From assembly GCA_027687465.1 (NCBI GenBank), contig JAQCQR010000008.1, positions 54,236 to 118,235 on the forward strand: a stretch of 64,000 nt of DNA, given 5' to 3'. The first letter of the stretch is position 1, and every line of letters starts with the position of its first letter. This DNA comes from Coriobacteriaceae bacterium AF08-21 (GTDB lineage Bacteria; Actinomycetota; Coriobacteriia; Coriobacteriales; Coriobacteriaceae). Both the position numbers and the translations under genes were made by a program. The notes beneath the pieces are model-generated. The model was not told the origin of the DNA and ran no database searches. It saw only the letters and a program-made list of their open reading frames with translations. This document shows, piece after piece, positions 62,471 through 64,000 of this stretch.

Positions 62471-63754
62471 ATGTCACTTGCAGCTCAACAATCGCTCGAA
62501 TCCCACTACGTTATGCATACCTTTGGCCGCTCGCCGGTTGAGTTTGTCGAAGGTCACGGTATGAAGCTCACCGGTGACGATGGTCGTGAGTATCTCGACT
62601 TTCTCGCTGGAATTGGCGTGTGTAGCCTAGGCCACGGTAATCCTACAGTGCTTTCGGCACTCGAGGCTCAGACCAAAAAGCTTCTGCATGTGTCTAACTA
62701 CTTCTACATCGAGCAGCGTGGCCAGGTCGCGGCGTTGCTGTCCAAGCTCGCTAACGACGACGTAGACGGTGCGCGCGTGATTGCCGATGCCATCGCCGCC
62801 GGCGATGAGACCACGGCAGCTGCGCTCGGTGCTCCGACGGCGGGCGAGCAGGTGTGGGAGACGTTCTTTGCCAACTCCGGCGCCGAGGCCAATGAGGGTT
62901 CGATGAAGCTTGCTCGCCTGTACGCCAAGCGTGCCGGTAACGGTGGCAACACCATCGTGTGCATGCGCGGTGGCTTCCATGGCAGAACGCTCGAGACCAT
63001 TGCCGCTACCATGCAGGATTGGCTGCAGGATAGCTTCCGCCCGCTGCCGGGCGGCTTTGTGGCCTGCACACCCAACGATATCGATGAGCTGCACGCAATC
63101 TTTAAGCAGCTGGGAAGCGAGATTTGCGCCGTGATGCTCGAGCCGATTCAGGGCGAGAGCGGCGTGCACCCCATGACCGAGGAGTTTATGACGGCAGCGC
63201 GCGACCTGGCGCACGAGGCCGGTGCCGTCCTTATCGCCGACGAGGTCCAGTGCGGTCTGTTCCGCTCCGGCAAACCGTTCGCTTACCAGACCTATGGCGT
63301 GGAGCCCGACATCATGAGTCTTGCCAAGGGCATTGCCGATGGCGTGCCCATGGGTGCCGTGGTGGCAAAGAAGGAGATCGCCGACGTATTTAAGCCCGGC
63401 GATCACGGTTCGACCTTTGGCGGTAGCTGTTTGGCCATCGCGGCGTGCGCCGCGACGCTCTCCGCGCTTGTGCGCGGCGATTATGCCGACCATGCTGCCA
63501 AGGTAGGCGCCTATATGGAGCAGGCGCTGGCTAAGCTTTCGCATGTGGTAGAGGTGCGTGGCCGTGGCCTGATGCTCGGCTGCGATCTGGACGATACTGC
63601 GGGTGATGCACACGACGTTGTGGCCTGTGCATTGGGGGCTGGTGCCGTGATCAACGCTACAGGTGCGCATACGCTGCGTTTCCTGCCGCCGCTCGTGTGC
63701 GAGGAAGCCGACGTAGACAGTCTGATCGAGATCCTGTCGGACGTTTTGGCCTAA
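62471..63754 (+). CDS. argD: acetylornithine aminotransferase
   Basis: PLP enzyme making N-acetylornithine. 427 residues; PLP lysine in SLAKGIADGVPMGAV and the ANSGAEANE motif. A roughly 30-residue insertion at about 96-127 (Asp/Ala/Thr-rich) separates the N-terminal helix from the NSGAEANE segment; most homologues lack it. Last arg gene in the window; argF would be expected downstream. Confidence 0.94.
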   Translation: MSLAAQQSLESHYVMHTFGRSPVEFVEGHGMKLTGDDGREYLDFLAGIGVCSLGHGNPTVLSALEAQTKKLLHVSNYFYIEQRGQVAALLSKLANDDVDGARVIADAIAAGDETTAAALGAPTAGEQVWETFFANSGAEANEGSMKLARLYAKRAGNGGNTIVCMRGGFHGRTLETIAATMQDWLQDSFRPLPGGFVACTPNDIDELHAIFKQLGSEICAVMLEPIQGESGVHPMTEEFMTAARDLAHEAGAVLIADEVQCGLFRSGKPFAYQTYGVEPDIMSLAKGIADGVPMGAVVAKKEIADVFKPGDHGSTFGGSCLAIAACAATLSALVRGDYADHAAKVGAYMEQALAKLSHVVEVRGRGLMLGCDLDDTAGDAHDVVACALGAGAVINATGAHTLRFLPPLVCEEADVDSLIEILSDVLA

Positions 63755-63779
63755 CACAGCGCAATAACTTAATTTGGAC

Positions 63780-63839
63780 CGGGTTCCGGACTGCGGACGT
63801 GCCCTATGCGGCATGATTCAGCGGTCCGGAGCCCGTTTT
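63780..63839 (+). terminator. terminator after argD
   Basis: CGGGTTCCGGACTGC (63780-63794) / GCGGTCCGGAGCCCG (63821-63835) with G-T wobble pairs, then TTTTG. A T-rich tail supports termination. Confidence 0.75.
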
Positions 63840-64000
63840 GCCTTAGATTTGCTAAGGCAGGGAGACCTGCTGGTCAAAAAACATCAAATATGAGTACTGT
63901 TACCGATTTGGTAGCAGCAATTTTGGACTAATAAGGCCAGATGGCAAGTCGAAATGGTAGCGCACAGAGATGTGGTGTAAGAGGCGGGGCATGCCCCGCC
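63840..64000. other. window edge, no gene assigned
   Basis: 160 bases after the argD terminator. A/T-rich, with the pieces TGGTCAAAAAAC, GAGTACTGTTACC and GGTAGCAGC. May be the leader of the next gene; no ORF with a ribosome site inside the window. Confidence 0.4.

Overview
The window is about 64 kb of high-GC bacterial chromosome. Frequent GTG/TTG starts, actinobacterial-style proteins (a Coriobacteriia-like DUF6020 membrane protein, AmaP/DUF2273/Asp23, argCJBD, a fused ECF ATPase) and many small intergenic hairpins carrying the loop GGGACAGG suggest a gut Coriobacteriia, most likely Collinsella or a close relative. This assignment is inference from family knowledge; there is no rRNA or tRNA in the window to test it.

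Layout. 0.2-4.1 kb: hydroxyacid dehydrogenase, SEC-C methionine aminopeptidase, a radical SAM protein and an alpha/beta hydrolase. 4.3-6.6 kb: a GGDEF-like/REC/HD-GYP signalling protein with an Hpt partner. 6.8-10.3 kb: a DUF2975/XRE pair followed by a three-gene ABC exporter. 10.4-14.7 kb (minus): polar amino-acid ABC uptake operon ending in a class I glutamine amidotransferase-like hydrolase. 15.1-18.7 kb: dxs, an HD hydrolase and a CmpB-like membrane protein. 18.9-20.7 kb: ammonium transporter with P-II. 20.7-27.2 kb: HAD phosphatase, a TetR-like regulator and a giant 2-hydroxyacyl-CoA dehydratase activase-type protein.

27.4-32.4 kb is a low-GC island. It holds a LysR regulator divergent from two tiny Cys-rich peptide genes, a SPASM radical SAM maturase, an ABC exporter and a CPBP-like membrane protein. 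This looks like a complete RiPP (ribosomally made, post-translationally modified peptide) cluster. Both precursors are shorter than 60 residues, are clearly paralogous to each other, and share the leader pattern M-[DE]-[WY]-I-Q. The island is bracketed by the intact 3' end of the dehydratase-activase gene on the left and a decayed second copy of that same 3' end plus its terminator on the right, which is direct evidence for an insertion or duplication event. This is the most interesting system in the window.

33-50.8 kb is ordinary chromosome: DUF389 protein, OPT transporter, coaX, dCMP deaminase, NifU-like protein, lgt, a large DUF6020-like membrane protein, yebC, the Asp23 envelope-stress cluster, a YitT protein, a zinc-ribbon membrane protein and two amidohydrolases. 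51.3-54.4 kb: groES-groEL flanked by unusually long palindromes, then an FMN riboswitch. 54.4-58.6 kb: riboflavin ECF transporter (ribU, fused ecfA, ecfT) followed by two flavin-fold PPOX proteins. 58.7-63.8 kb: ARG box and argC-argJ-argB-argD with an internal terminator-like structure.

Across the intergenic regions there are several families of inverted repeats: REP-like hairpins with a GGGACAGG loop, a cluster of six ATCTGTAACA half-sites, and three long nested hairpins (110-200 bp). I found no CRISPR array, no RNA gene other than the riboswitch, and no transposase or integrase.
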